Shown: in pieces, positions 1 to 8,639 of the stretch
Numbering within the stretch: position 1 is the stretch's first letter
How the letters are laid out: the number at the start of each line of letters is the position of its first letter
DNA from: Occultella aeris
GTDB lineage: Bacteria > Actinomycetota > Actinomycetes > Actinomycetales > Beutenbergiaceae
Assembly (NCBI RefSeq): GCF_902703175.1
Contig: NZ_CACRYJ010000053.1
Location: 62,001 to 126,000, forward strand
Length of the DNA: 64,000 nt
Direction of reading: 5' to 3'
Notes under the pieces: generated by a model
Databases searched by the model: none
Told to the model about the DNA's origin: nothing
The model's input: the letters and a program-made list of their open reading frames with translations, nothing else
Program-made: the position numbers and the translations under genes

Positions 1-2
1 CG

Positions 3-263
3 ACCACCGATCGGTGCATCACGGCCGAGGCCGCGGACGGCTCCACCGTCGACTGGGTGGTCGCCGAGCTCGCCGAGGACGACACCGGCTCGGACTCGGG
101 CTCGTGGACGTTCACCACCTACGGGCGGACCCCGGCGGTCGAGGTCGTGGTGCCCGTCGAGTACGCCGGAGAGGACGCCACCTCGGTGCTCATCTCGCTC
201 AACGGCGCGGTCTCGGTGATCCCGCAGACGCGCGCCTGCATCGGATCCGAGGACCTCCTGTAA
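3..263 (+). CDS. C-terminal fragment of an unknown protein
   Basis: This reading frame is open from the left edge of the window to a TAA stop, so only the last 86 or so residues are visible and the start lies outside. The fragment is acidic (ELAEDDTGSD), contains two cysteines about 70 residues apart and has alternating hydrophobic stretches such as AVEVVVPVEY that suggest beta strands. This would fit an exported or cell-surface beta-rich domain, possibly with a disulfide, but I do not recognise the family. GC bias at third codon positions supports real coding. Nothing else can be said without the missing N-terminus. Confidence 0.6.
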   Translation, partial: TTDRCITAEAADGSTVDWVVAELAEDDTGSDSGSWTFTTYGRTPAVEVVVPVEYAGEDATSVLISLNGAVSVIPQTRACIGSEDLL

Positions 264-270
264 AGGTCGC

Positions 271-320
271 TTGACACACTCTCTCGGCGTGAAGCACACT
301 TGACGTCATGCACGCTTCAC
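271..320 (+). promoter_or_regulatory. promoter with a 32-bp dyad operator
   Basis: A perfect TTGACA -35 lies at 271-276. GTGAAGC (289-295) and GCTTCAC (314-320) form perfect 7-bp inverted arms, and their exact centre is the perfect palindrome TGACGTCA (301-308). The element covers the likely -10 and start of transcription, so a dimeric repressor bound here would block the promoter. The small HTH protein encoded two genes downstream is the obvious candidate binder (inference). Confidence 0.5.
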
Positions 321-343
321 ACGTCGCACTGTCGGGAGACCCC

Positions 344-745
344 ATGTTCGCTCGCTGGACCCTCACCATCGCCTTCGCGCTCGTCGTCGCGGCCGCCATC
401 GGGGCGGTGGCGTCGGTGTTCAACCCGGAGGCGCCGCTGGTCACCGGGCTGGTCTTCACCGCGGCCACCCTCGGCCCGGCCGGTGCACTCGGCTGGTTCC
501 TGTTCGTGAGCCCGAAGACCGTGACGCCGGACCCCAACGCCGAGGACAACGTCGAGAACACCTGGCTGCAGAAGGCCGCCGCCGGCGCGTTCACGGATCT
601 GCTCATCGTGCTCGCGATCGCGCTGACCGTGGTCTCGGTCACCGGCCGCTCCCCGGACGCCGAGATCCTCCTCCTCGGTGCCGTGGTGCTCGCCATGGGC
701 GACGTCGCGATCCGGTACGTCCTCACCGCCCGCCGGGAGCGCTGA
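344..745 (+). CDS. small integral membrane protein paired with an HTH regulator
   Basis: A 133-residue protein with four predicted membrane helices: about residues 5-25 (IAFALVVAAAIGAV), 33-55 (TGLVFTAATLGPAGALGW), 82-102 (FTDLLIVLAIALTVVSV) and 108-125 (ILLLGAVVLAMGDVAIR). The ATG at 344 is preferred because GGGAG lies 5 nt upstream. An in-frame ATG at 308 sits inside the dyad operator; it would be leaderless behind CACACT and add 12 residues. The gene is followed after 3 nt by a 64-residue XRE-type HTH protein. Pairs of a small multi-helix membrane protein and a YozG-like HTH protein are common in Gram-positive bacteria; their role is poorly understood. No enzymatic motif is visible. Confidence 0.75.
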   Translation: MFARWTLTIAFALVVAAAIGAVASVFNPEAPLVTGLVFTAATLGPAGALGWFLFVSPKTVTPDPNAEDNVENTWLQKAAAGAFTDLLIVLAIALTVVSVTGRSPDAEILLLGAVVLAMGDVAIRYVLTARRER

Positions 746-748
746 GCC

Positions 749-943
749 GTGCGCAACTCCCTGCCCGACCGCCGTGCCGAACGCGGCTGGTCCCAGGCCG
801 AGCTCGCGGAGCGCCTCGGCGTCTCGCGGCAGACGATCATCTCGATCGAGAAGGGGCGCTTCGACCCCAGCCTCCCGCTGGCGTTCCGGCTCGCCGACGA
901 GTTCGGCGTCGCGATCGAGGACCTGTTCGATCCCGAGCGCTGA
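749..943 (+). CDS. XRE/Cro-type helix-turn-helix regulator
   Basis: This 64-residue protein is essentially a single HTH_3 domain. It has the typical helix-turn-helix core AELAERLGVSRQTIISIEKG followed by the ending FGVAIEDLFDPER, as in YozG-like compact regulators of about 65-70 residues. The GTG start lies 3 nt after the stop of the upstream membrane protein, so the two genes are almost certainly co-transcribed and translationally coupled. It probably binds DNA as a dimer. The symmetric element at 289-320 just upstream of the pair is a plausible autoregulatory target, but this is inferred from position only. No ligand-binding or oligomerisation domain is present. Confidence 0.85.
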   Translation: MRNSLPDRRAERGWSQAELAERLGVSRQTIISIEKGRFDPSLPLAFRLADEFGVAIEDLFDPER

Positions 944-949
944 CGCCTC

Positions 950-2077
<1,128 letters not shown>

Positions 2078-2082
2078 CGTCG

Positions 2083-2088
2083 AGGGTA
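2083..2088 (-). promoter_or_regulatory. -10 element of ddl
   Basis: TACCCT (TANNNT class) on the minus strand, 5 nt before the first ATG of ddl and 8 nt before the second, so the transcript should start at or within a few bases of the start codon. Confidence 0.4.
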
Positions 2089-2237
2089 CAGGCGGACCGA
2101 GGGCCCGACGGCGGAGCGCGCCGTGGTCCGCGGCGCCGGGCCGGTCGGTGGTCGGGTGGGTTTGGTCCGGGCCGGGTCGGTCGGTCCGGGTACCGAACAG
2201 CGACGGACCCGGAACCGGCGAGCGGCCGTGATGGTTC

Positions 2238-2243
2238 TACGCT
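2238..2243 (+). promoter_or_regulatory. leaderless-type -10 element for the PLP enzyme gene
   Basis: TACGCT followed by exactly 6 nt and the GTG at 2250. No Shine-Dalgarno is visible, so the mRNA is expected to begin at the start codon. This also decides the start. Confidence 0.5.
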
Positions 2244-2249
2244 GAATGC

Positions 2250-3500
2250 GTGACCGACGCATCCGCCACCCCGTCCGAGCCCACCGCCCACCCCGAGGGC
2301 CTGCACCCCGAGACGGTGGTCGTCTCAGCGGGCCGGCCGCCGCGCACCGAGCAGGCGCCGGTCAACCAGCCCGTCGTGCTCTCGTCGACCTACATCAGCA
2401 CCGGGGAGCCCGGCCCGGGCGACCTGATCTATGCCCGCTCCGGCACCGAGACCTGGCTGCCGTTCGAGGAGGCCATCGCGAAGCTCGAGGGCGCCGAACT
2501 GCCGGGGCTGTTGTTCGGATCCGGGATGGCGGCGGTCACCGCGGCGCTGAGCCTGGTGCCGGTCGGCGGCGAGCTGATCGTCCCCCGGCACGGCTACCAC
2601 GCCTCCCTGGTGGCCGCACGTGACCTGACCGCGCGCTCCGGGGTGCGGGTCACCGAGGTAGCCATCGAGGAAACCGGCGCCGCGGTCGCCGCCGTGCGGG
2701 CCGCCGCCCGGCGCCTGTCCGGCGAGGGCACCGACGCTGCGCTGCCCACCGGCGCAGCCGGCCGGCCGGGCCCGGTGCTCTGGCTCGAGACCCCGACGAA
2801 CCCGATGCTCGAGGTCGCGGACCTGCCCGCTCTGGTGGCCGCCACGCACGACGTGGGCGGCTTGGTGCTCGTGGACAACACGTTCGCCACCCCGCTCGGG
2901 CAGCAGCCGCTGAGCCACGGTGCGGACGTCGTGGTGCACTCGGTGACGAAGTACCTCTCCGGCCACTCCGACGTGGTCCTCGGCGCTGCCGTCACCGACG
3001 ACCCTGCGCTGCGCGCGGCCCTGCTCGACCGGCGCAGCCTCGGCGGTGCGATCGCGGGACCGTTCGAGGCGTGGCTGGCGCTGCGCGGCCTGCGCACCCT
3101 GGCCCTGCGCGTCGAACGCTCACAGGCCACGGCCGCGGACCTCGCCGAGCGCCTGTCCGGGCATCCGCACGTCGTCGCGGTCTCCTACCCCGGCCTGACC
3201 ACGCACCCCCAGCACGAGCGAGCTGCGATCCAGATGAGCGGCTTCGGCTCGATCCTGACACTGCGGCCGGTCGGCGGGGCCGCGGGCGCGGATGCGCTCA
3301 CCCGTGCGGTTCGGCTCTGGGTGCCGGCCACGAGCCTCGGCGGGGTCGAGTCCTCACTGGAGCGCCGCCGTCGACTCGGCGCCGAGGCACCGACCGTGCC
3401 CGAGGACCTGCTCCGGCTCTCCGTCGGCATCGAACACGCCGACGACCTGTTCGCTGACCTGGAGCAGGCCCTGGCGGTCGCCGCCACGTACGCTGGGTGA
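2250..3500 (+). CDS. Cys/Met metabolism PLP-dependent enzyme (cystathionine gamma-synthase/lyase type)
   Basis: A 416-residue fold-type I PLP enzyme of the trans-sulfuration family. Visible family motifs are the substrate/cofactor loop YARSGTETW, the phosphate-binding region FGSGMAAVTAALSLV, the aspartate pairing with the pyridine nitrogen in LVLVDNTFATP, and the PLP lysine in SVTKYLSGHSDVV. The C-terminal ending SLGGVESSLERRRR (family usually SLGGVESL.E.P) has arginines where the family often has a proline-rich stretch. The family includes MetB, MetC, MGL and O-acylhomoserine sulfhydrylases, and the exact reaction cannot be fixed from sequence. The GTG start is set by the -10 TACGCT 6 nt upstream. 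It is followed 28 bp later by a lipoprotein gene on the same strand with its own Shine-Dalgarno. Confidence 0.88.
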   Translation: MTDASATPSEPTAHPEGLHPETVVVSAGRPPRTEQAPVNQPVVLSSTYISTGEPGPGDLIYARSGTETWLPFEEAIAKLEGAELPGLLFGSGMAAVTAALSLVPVGGELIVPRHGYHASLVAARDLTARSGVRVTEVAIEETGAAVAAVRAAARRLSGEGTDAALPTGAAGRPGPVLWLETPTNPMLEVADLPALVAATHDVGGLVLVDNTFATPLGQQPLSHGADVVVHSVTKYLSGHSDVVLGAAVTDDPALRAALLDRRSLGGAIAGPFEAWLALRGLRTLALRVERSQATAADLAERLSGHPHVVAVSYPGLTTHPQHERAAIQMSGFGSILTLRPVGGAAGADALTRAVRLWVPATSLGGVESSLERRRRLGAEAPTVPEDLLRLSVGIEHADDLFADLEQALAVAATYAG

Positions 3501-3528
3501 GATCACGAACCGGACCCCGGAGGCCACG

Positions 3529-4197
3529 ATGACGAGAAACCGCCACCTGTTGACCCTCGCGGCCGCCGGCGCGGCCCTCGCGCTCCTGGCCGGGTGCAGC
3601 TCGGGCCCGGGCGACGACGACCCGACCCCCACCGCCACGACCACGGAAGAGACGCCGTCGGCCACGGAGACGGCCACCGAACCGAGCCCGAGCGAGACCG
3701 GATCGCCCGAGACCGGACACACCGACGACGACATCGACGACCCGCCGCCGTTCCCGGCCGACGCCACCGAGGACACCGGCGAGCCCGCCGGTGAGCCGGA
3801 CCTGCTGCTCACCGACGTCCGCGCAGCCGAACACGACGGCTTCGACCGCGTGGTCCTGGAGTTCGTCGGCACCGGCACCCCAGGGTGGCGCGCGAGCTAC
3901 ACCGACGCCCCGGCCCAGGAGGGCAGTGGCAACCCGATCGACCTCGAGGGCGACGCCGACCTGCAGATCTTCGTCTCCAACACCCGCTACCCGGACGAGG
4001 GCGAGACCGGCTTCTGGGAGGGCCCCAGCCAGTTCGAGACCGAGGGCGAGGAGGTCGAGGAGGTGAACGTGCCGGGCACGTTCGAGGGCGAGACCCAGGC
4101 GGTCCTCGGCATCGACAGCGTCGGCGCGCCGTTCCGGGTGTTCGCGCTCACCGACCCGGTCCGCGTGGTCATCGACGTCCAGCACGTCGCGGACTGA
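3529..4197 (+). CDS. AMIN-like domain lipoprotein
   Basis: A 222-residue secreted lipoprotein. Residues 1-24 are a lipoprotein signal (MTRNRHLL..LALLAGCSS) with the lipobox LLAGC, so Cys22 or a nearby Cys becomes the lipidated N-terminus. Residues 25-85 are a low-complexity Thr/Glu/Asp/Pro linker. Residues 90-222 form a beta-rich domain (LLLTDVRAAEHDGFDRVVLEF, FRVFALTDPVRVVIDVQHVAD) that resembles the AMIN-like domain found in actinobacterial lipoproteins. The Shine-Dalgarno CCGGAGG lies 5 nt before the ATG. It is convergent with the subtilase gene, with only 3 nt between the stops. Function is unknown; AMIN domains bind cell-wall glycans in other proteins, so wall association is a reasonable guess. 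Confidence 0.85.
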   Translation: MTRNRHLLTLAAAGAALALLAGCSSGPGDDDPTPTATTTEETPSATETATEPSPSETGSPETGHTDDDIDDPPPFPADATEDTGEPAGEPDLLLTDVRAAEHDGFDRVVLEFVGTGTPGWRASYTDAPAQEGSGNPIDLEGDADLQIFVSNTRYPDEGETGFWEGPSQFETEGEEVEEVNVPGTFEGETQAVLGIDSVGAPFRVFALTDPVRVVIDVQHVAD

Positions 4198-4200
4198 CGC

Positions 4201-5433
4201 CTACCTGGCGACGGCGGCCTGGCGGGCGCGCCGACGTCGCAGCAACCAGGCAGCGCCCGCGAGCGCAGCCAGCGGGATCGCGAGGACGACGACGCTGAGC
4301 GTGTTCTGCACCGCGGCCGGCGGACCCGGCGGTGCGAGGGCCACCGGCGCCGCGGTGGGTGAGGGTCGGCCCGGCTCCTCAGGTCCGTCGACCGCGGCCG
4401 GCAGCGGCGACGTGAGGGCTGCCATCGGATTGATCTGACCCCAACCGAACTCCTCGTCATAGCCCGGCGCGCCGGTGTCGTCCGTGGTGCTCAGCACCAG
4501 GTTCACGAGCTGATCCCAGTTGGCGTCGGGGTGCAGCGACCGCACCAGCGCGAACACGCCGGCGATGATCGGGGCCGCCCCCGAAGTACCACTCTGGATG
4601 CTGTATCCGCCGCCGGACATGGCCGCGACCAGGTCGTGCGCCGGTGCGGAGATGGCCAGGTCACCGACCTCGGTACTCGGCGAGTTCTCCCAGCGGGTGC
4701 GCTCGGCGGTGTACCCGAAGGCTTGGATCACGTGCTCGTACCAGGCCGGGAACGTCAGCCCGTCCACGACCACCGTGGTGTCCTCCGTCGGTGCGTCCTC
4801 AAAACCGCAGTCACCCGAGGTGCAGCCCGGCAGCACATAGGTCTCGCTGTTCCCGGCGGAGGCGATGAACGGAACCCCGGCAGCCATTGCGGCATCGATC
4901 GCGTCCTGAACACCCCTGCTGTTGCCGGACACGCCACCGATCGAGGTGGTGATGACGTCCGCACCCAGTTCCAAGAGGGCGTAGATCGCCTCCTCCTCCC
5001 ACTCGCCGACCTCGTGCTTGTTCTCGTCGTCGTAGTCGAAACTCATCACGATCAGGTCCGCGCCGGGGGCGATGCCGAGGACGCCGTCGGTGCCGTCGGG
5101 ACCATGCCCCTGACCGACCGCGAGAGCCGCCATCGAGGTGCCGTGGTCGCGCGTGTCGATGAACGGGTCGGCGGTGTTGCCGAACCCGATTCCCGCCGTG
5201 ATGTGCACACCCTGCAGGTCCGGGTGGGTCACGTCGGTGCCGGAGTCGATGAGCCCGATGGTGACCCCCTCACCGGTGGTGAGTTCATGCATGGCGGTGA
5301 TGTCGAACTGATCGAGGTACCACTGGGCGGCCCGCCATTGGTCGGCGCGGGCTGGTTCGGCGGCTGCGGCCACCAGCACAGCAGCGGCCACGACGGCGAC
5401 GGTGCTGGTCAGTGGCAGGTGTGATCGAGGCAT
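4201..5433 (-). CDS. membrane-anchored S8 family serine protease (subtilase)
   Basis: A 410-residue exported subtilisin-like protease. Residues 1-30 are a Sec signal peptide (TSTVAVVAAAVLVAAAAEPARA). The catalytic triad is visible as Asp in IGLIDSGTDVTHPDL, His in TRDHGTSMAALAVG and Ser in SGTSGAAPIIAGVFAL, with the oxyanion-hole Asn region ASAGNSE. A Pro/Glu linker is followed by one C-terminal membrane helix (VVLAIPLAALAGAAWLL) and a basic RRRRARQAA tail, which places the enzyme outside the membrane. This layout resembles mycosins, the proteases of type VII secretion, but no ESX genes are nearby, so substrate and pathway are unknown. Four cysteines in the CTSGDCGF region suggest a disulfide. 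The upstream plsC gene runs in the same direction 55 bp away. Confidence 0.9.
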   Translation of the reverse strand: MPRSHLPLTSTVAVVAAAVLVAAAAEPARADQWRAAQWYLDQFDITAMHELTTGEGVTIGLIDSGTDVTHPDLQGVHITAGIGFGNTADPFIDTRDHGTSMAALAVGQGHGPDGTDGVLGIAPGADLIVMSFDYDDENKHEVGEWEEEAIYALLELGADVITTSIGGVSGNSRGVQDAIDAAMAAGVPFIASAGNSETYVLPGCTSGDCGFEDAPTEDTTVVVDGLTFPAWYEHVIQAFGYTAERTRWENSPSTEVGDLAISAPAHDLVAAMSGGGYSIQSGTSGAAPIIAGVFALVRSLHPDANWDQLVNLVLSTTDDTGAPGYDEEFGWGQINPMAALTSPLPAAVDGPEEPGRPSPTAAPVALAPPGPPAAVQNTLSVVVLAIPLAALAGAAWLLRRRRARQAAVAR

Positions 5434-5488
5434 GACGCCACCGTCGCCGACCTCGCTTACGTCCCGCTTACATCCGGCGCCGGCGCGG

Positions 5489-6211
5489 CTACTGCGCGAA
5501 TCCCGCCTGCGGGTCCGGTCGCCAGACGAACGGCTCCGCGGGCGGGGTCTCGTCGCGAATGGTGGCCAGCAGCGCGGTGATCGCGGCCATGATGCGATCG
5601 GTGGCCTCGCGCACGGCCGCGGGGTCCTCGGCGCGCCCGGCCAGGTCGCGGAGGTCGACGGGTGGCCCGGCGACCACCTGTACCGGGCGGCGCAGCACCG
5701 GCCGGATCATCGACGCGTGCCGGGCCATCACCTCGTGCGCGCCCCACTGCGCGATCGGCACCACGGGCACGCCGGTGGTCAGGGCCATCCGGGCCACCCC
5801 GGTCTTCGCGCGCATCGGCCACAGGTCCGGGTCCCGGGTGAGGGTGCCCTCGGGGAACACCGACACGCACTCCCCCGCGGCGAGCGCCGAGGCGGCCGCG
5901 GTCAGGGACGCGGCGGCCGAACCGGTGCCGCGGTGGACCGGGATGTACCCGACCGAGCGCAGCAGCGGGCCGAGCAGCGGCACCCGGAACAGGGACGCCT
6001 TCGAGAGCACCTTCGGGTAGCAGCCGGCCTTCGTGAGGAAGTCCAGGAGGGTCAGTGGGTCGAAGTTCGTGACGTGGTTCGCGGCGGCGATGAACCCGCC
6101 GTCGGGCAGGTGTTCGGTGCCGCGGTGGGTCGGCTTCGTCAGCACCCGCACCAACGGGCGCGCGATGACGACCGCGACCCGGTAGGACGTCGGCGCAGCG
6201 GGTCGGGTCAC
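5489..6211 (-). CDS. 1-acyl-sn-glycerol-3-phosphate acyltransferase (PlsC family)
   Basis: A 240-residue PlsC/LPLAT family protein that probably transfers an acyl chain to lysophosphatidic acid at the membrane during phospholipid synthesis. The catalytic block I motif is AANHVTNFDP (NHX4D), block II is the region VPLLGPLLRSVGYIPVHRG, and block III is FPEGTLTRD. The GTG at 6211 is chosen because -10 TACGAT lies exactly 6 nt upstream and because a longer N-terminus would be low-complexity sequence with no homology signal. The protein may instead acylate another lipid, since actinobacteria carry several paralogues. It reads toward the subtilase gene and could be co-transcribed with it. Confidence 0.88.
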   Translation of the reverse strand: MTRPAAPTSYRVAVVIARPLVRVLTKPTHRGTEHLPDGGFIAAANHVTNFDPLTLLDFLTKAGCYPKVLSKASLFRVPLLGPLLRSVGYIPVHRGTGSAAASLTAAASALAAGECVSVFPEGTLTRDPDLWPMRAKTGVARMALTTGVPVVPIAQWGAHEVMARHASMIRPVLRRPVQVVAGPPVDLRDLAGRAEDPAAVREATDRIMAAITALLATIRDETPPAEPFVWRPDPQAGFAQ

Positions 6212-6217
6212 GCACCG

Positions 6218-6223
6218 ATCGTA
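6218..6223 (-). promoter_or_regulatory. leaderless-type -10 element for the acyltransferase gene
   Basis: TACGAT on the minus strand, exactly 6 nt before the GTG at 6211. No Shine-Dalgarno is present between them. Confidence 0.5.
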
Positions 6224-6335
6224 GGGGCTGGGCCGATGGCCTGCCCGACGGCGGAGCCCGGTCCCGTGGGCCGCCTCGCCGCGTCCCGTGGCCGGGCCGG
6301 GCGCGAATGTCGGCGGTCGGTGCCAGGCTGGTCCG

Positions 6336-6719
6336 GTGGCGACCGCAGACCGACCCGACGTGCCCGCCGAGTGGCTCGACCGACTGGACCGAATCATGGC
6401 GGGGCTTCCCCGCGCGCACCTGGAGTCGGCCTGGGTGGGCATGCGGTGGCGGGTCGGTGGGGCGACCATCGCGCACGTGTTCGGCGGCGAGGACGGGCTG
6501 TTCCGGATCACGTTCCGCGCCGAGCCGGAGGAGGTGTACGCACTGGAGCACATGGGGCCGCCGTACTTCCGCACGGACTGGGGACTCAACGTCGTCGGCA
6601 TGCTCCTCGACGAGGGCACCGACTGGGACGAGCTCGCCGAGATGCTCACCGACTCCTACCGGATCCAAGCACCGGCCCGGCTGGCCGAGCAGGTCCCGCA
6701 GCCCGGTCCACCGGGTTAG
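6336..6719 (+). CDS. MmcQ/YjbR family protein
   Basis: A 127-residue protein of the YjbR/CyaY-like fold family. The family pattern is visible as WLDRLDRIMAGLPRAHLES near the start, the beta strands WVGMRWRVGGATIAHVFGG and LFRITFRAEPEE, and the ending LIxxSY-like EMLTDSYRIQAP. Proteins of this family are about 110-130 residues; some bind DNA, but for most the function is unknown. The GTG at 6336 is preferred over upstream in-frame codons because the conserved part begins right after it. Its stop overlaps the stop of the convergent response regulator by 4 nt, so the two mRNAs are complementary at their ends. A second member of the family is at 29132-29491. Confidence 0.75.
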   Translation: MATADRPDVPAEWLDRLDRIMAGLPRAHLESAWVGMRWRVGGATIAHVFGGEDGLFRITFRAEPEEVYALEHMGPPYFRTDWGLNVVGMLLDEGTDWDELAEMLTDSYRIQAPARLAEQVPQPGPPG

Positions 6720-7324
6720 ATCCAGCCCCGGGCGCGCGCCAGTCGGGCGGCCTCGTGCCGGTTCCCGACACCCAGCTTGGTCGCGGCTGCGGACAGGTAG
6801 TTGCGCACCGTGCCCGGGGAGAGCGACGCGCGGGCGGCGATCTCCTCCACCGGGGCGCCGTCGGCGGCGAGCTCGAGCACGTCGGCCTCGCGGGCCGTCA
6901 GTGGGCTCGCACCCGCCGCGATGGCGTCGGCGGCCAGCTCCGGATCGACGTACCGGCCGCCGTCGTGCACCTGCCGGATCACGTCCGCGAGCACCTTCGC
7001 GGACGCGGTCTTCGGCAGGAAGCCGCGCACGCCCGCCTCGAGCGCCTTCTTCAGGTACCCGGGCCGCCCGTGACTGGTGACGATGATGCACCGGCACCCG
7101 GGCACGTCGGCGGCGAGACGCTGCGCGACCTCGATGCCGTCGAGTCCGGGCATCTGCAGGTCCAGTACGGCCACGTCCGGGGTGAACCGGGTGGCGGCGG
7201 CCACGGCCTCGGGTCCCGAGGCTGCCTGCGCGATCACCTCGAGGTCCTCCTCCATGCCCAGCATCATGGCCAGGGCGTCGCGGATGAGGTTCTCGTCGTC
7301 GGCGAGCAGCAGCCGGATCGTCAC
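6716..7324 (-). CDS. NarL/LuxR-type response regulator (module 1)
   Basis: A 202-residue response regulator. The receiver domain (residues 1-120) has the acidic pair LLADDEN, the phospho-acceptor Asp in VAVLDLQMPGLDG, the Thr/Ser switch in IIVTSHG and the conserved lysine in FLPKTAS. The C-terminal LuxR-type HTH (about 138-200) reads SPLTAREADVLELAADG and SPGTVRNYLSAAATKLG. The GTG start overlaps the stop of the upstream sensor kinase as GTGA, so the pair is translationally coupled. The order ATPase-permease-kinase-regulator on the minus strand is that of DesKR/LiaRS-like modules that sense envelope stress or membrane state. The target is probably its own operon through the dyad at 10505-10520 (inference). 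Confidence 0.92.
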   Translation of the reverse strand: MTIRLLLADDENLIRDALAMMLGMEEDLEVIAQAASGPEAVAAATRFTPDVAVLDLQMPGLDGIEVAQRLAADVPGCRCIIVTSHGRPGYLKKALEAGVRGFLPKTASAKVLADVIRQVHDGGRYVDPELAADAIAAGASPLTAREADVLELAADGAPVEEIAARASLSPGTVRNYLSAAATKLGVGNRHEAARLARARGWI

Positions 7325-8592
7325 GGGGTGGCTCCAGGGGGCGGTTCGGTGGTGAGGGCCGGCGCGGGGGTTCCGGGATCGAGGGGCACCGCGGCCGTCA
7401 GCGTGAACTCGGCCCCGTCCCGATGTACGTCGAGTGTGCCGCCGACGGTCGCGAGCCGTTCGCGCAGACCGTTCAGCCCGGAGCCGGTCCGGGCGGCAGC
7501 GGCCGTGCGGGCGCCGTCGTTGCCTATGCTCAGGGTGGCGGCGCCGGCGCCGGCGCGCAGCTCGATCACGCACCGGTTCGCGTCCGCGTGCCGGACCACG
7601 TTCGTGACCGCCTCCCGGACCACCCACGCGAGCGCCTCCTGCGCCTGCGCCGGGAGGTCCGCGTCCTCCCCGGCGACGAGCACGTCCACCCCGGCCGAGC
7701 GCAGGATCTCCCGCGCACCGGCCAGCTCGGTGGACAGGTCCGCGGCCCGGTAGCCCTCCACGACGGCGCGGACCTCCCGGAGCGCGTCCTGGGCCAGCTG
7801 GCGGACCTCGAGCATCTGGTCAGGCGCCCGGTCGTCGCCGCGGCGGGCCAGTTCGGCGGCGAGCTCGCTCTTCACCGCGACCGTGGACAGGGTGCGCCCG
7901 AACACGTCGTGCAGGTCGCGGGAGAACCGCAATCGCTCCTCGGCGACGGCGAGCCGGGCGTCCACCGCCCGGCGCTGCTCCTGCTCCCAGACCACCCCGA
8001 TCATCCAGACCGAGATCCGGAACGAGAGAGCCGCTCCGGCGGCGATGAGCGCCGTGGTGATGACCGGCACGGTCGCCTGAACCGGGTTGCCCCCGCCGAC
8101 CAGGGCGGCCAGGCCCGCGATCACGGGCGCCGCCAGCGTGGCCAGCATGAGCTTTCCGGTGGTCAGCAGCGGCGAGAGCGCGAGGATCGCCACCACCGGT
8201 GCGACGGCCGCCACGTTCCCTATCACGATGGGGTCGGGGTCACGCGCTCCGGCCGCCCACGCGAAGGCGACGACGACCGCGACGATCGTGGCCACGGTCA
8301 GGAACCACAGCTCCCGCCGGGCGCTCATGGCACGGCCGAGGTAGACCTCCAGGGTGGCACGGGTGGCCACGATCGCGGTGGCGCAGTGCACCACCGACAC
8401 CAGCGCGAAGGCCAGGGCGCCGGCGCTGGTGTACTCGGTGGCGCCGGTCAGGAGACCGAGCGCAAGGAACGGTTCGAAGGCGAGGATGACGTACAGCGTC
8501 CAGCGGTTGTAGGTCTCGAACCGCTGTGGGTCGCTGGCCCGGGACCAGCCGGCCAGCCCGGTGGCGCCGGTCGTCCTGGGGGCTCGGTTCAC
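7321..8592 (-). CDS. sensor histidine kinase, HisKA_3 type (module 1)
   Basis: A membrane sensor kinase of 423 residues from the GTG at 8592. About six hydrophobic helices occupy residues 25-180 (LYVILAFEPFLALGLL, ALAFALVSVVHCATAI, WFLTVATIVAVVVAFAWA and others). The dimerisation/phospho-acceptor motif is FSRDLHDVFGRTLSTVAVKS with the phosphorylated His, and the ATPase domain has WVVREAVTNVVRHADANRC and a GSGLNGLRERLATVGG G-box. The GTG start is favoured because -10 TAGCGT lies 7 nt before it; an in-frame ATG at 8616 is the alternative. The gene follows the ABC permease by 47 bp and so may be expressed both from the operon and from this internal promoter. The protein controls the regulator encoded directly downstream. 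Confidence 0.88.
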   Translation of the reverse strand: MNRAPRTTGATGLAGWSRASDPQRFETYNRWTLYVILAFEPFLALGLLTGATEYTSAGALAFALVSVVHCATAIVATRATLEVYLGRAMSARRELWFLTVATIVAVVVAFAWAAGARDPDPIVIGNVAAVAPVVAILALSPLLTTGKLMLATLAAPVIAGLAALVGGGNPVQATVPVITTALIAAGAALSFRISVWMIGVVWEQEQRRAVDARLAVAEERLRFSRDLHDVFGRTLSTVAVKSELAAELARRGDDRAPDQMLEVRQLAQDALREVRAVVEGYRAADLSTELAGAREILRSAGVDVLVAGEDADLPAQAQEALAWVVREAVTNVVRHADANRCVIELRAGAGAATLSIGNDGARTAAAARTGSGLNGLRERLATVGGTLDVHRDGAEFTLTAAVPLDPGTPAPALTTEPPPGATP

Positions 8593-8599
8593 GGTCCCC

Positions 8600-8605
8600 A
8601 CGCTA
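8600..8605 (-). promoter_or_regulatory. internal leaderless-type -10 element before the module 1 kinase
   Basis: TAGCGT lies 7 nt before the GTG at 8592 on the minus strand. It would allow expression of the kinase/regulator pair without the transporter genes upstream. Confidence 0.4.
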
Positions 8606-8639
8606 CCGGCGGTCATGACGACCGGGTGGCCGGCACGAG

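Noticed and set aside
4201-5433. Type VII secretion mycosin
   Set aside because: The fold and C-terminal helix fit, but no ESX genes lie nearby, so only a subtilase call is justified.
5454-5471. Two CGCTTAC direct repeats spaced 11 bp before the subtilase gene
   Set aside because: Short, with no further copies or regulator; could be chance in this base composition.
5402-7753. 783-residue plus-strand frame across four minus-strand genes
   Set aside because: It crosses the PlsC, YjbR-like, regulator and kinase genes and has no homology-like pattern; a shadow of high third-position GC.
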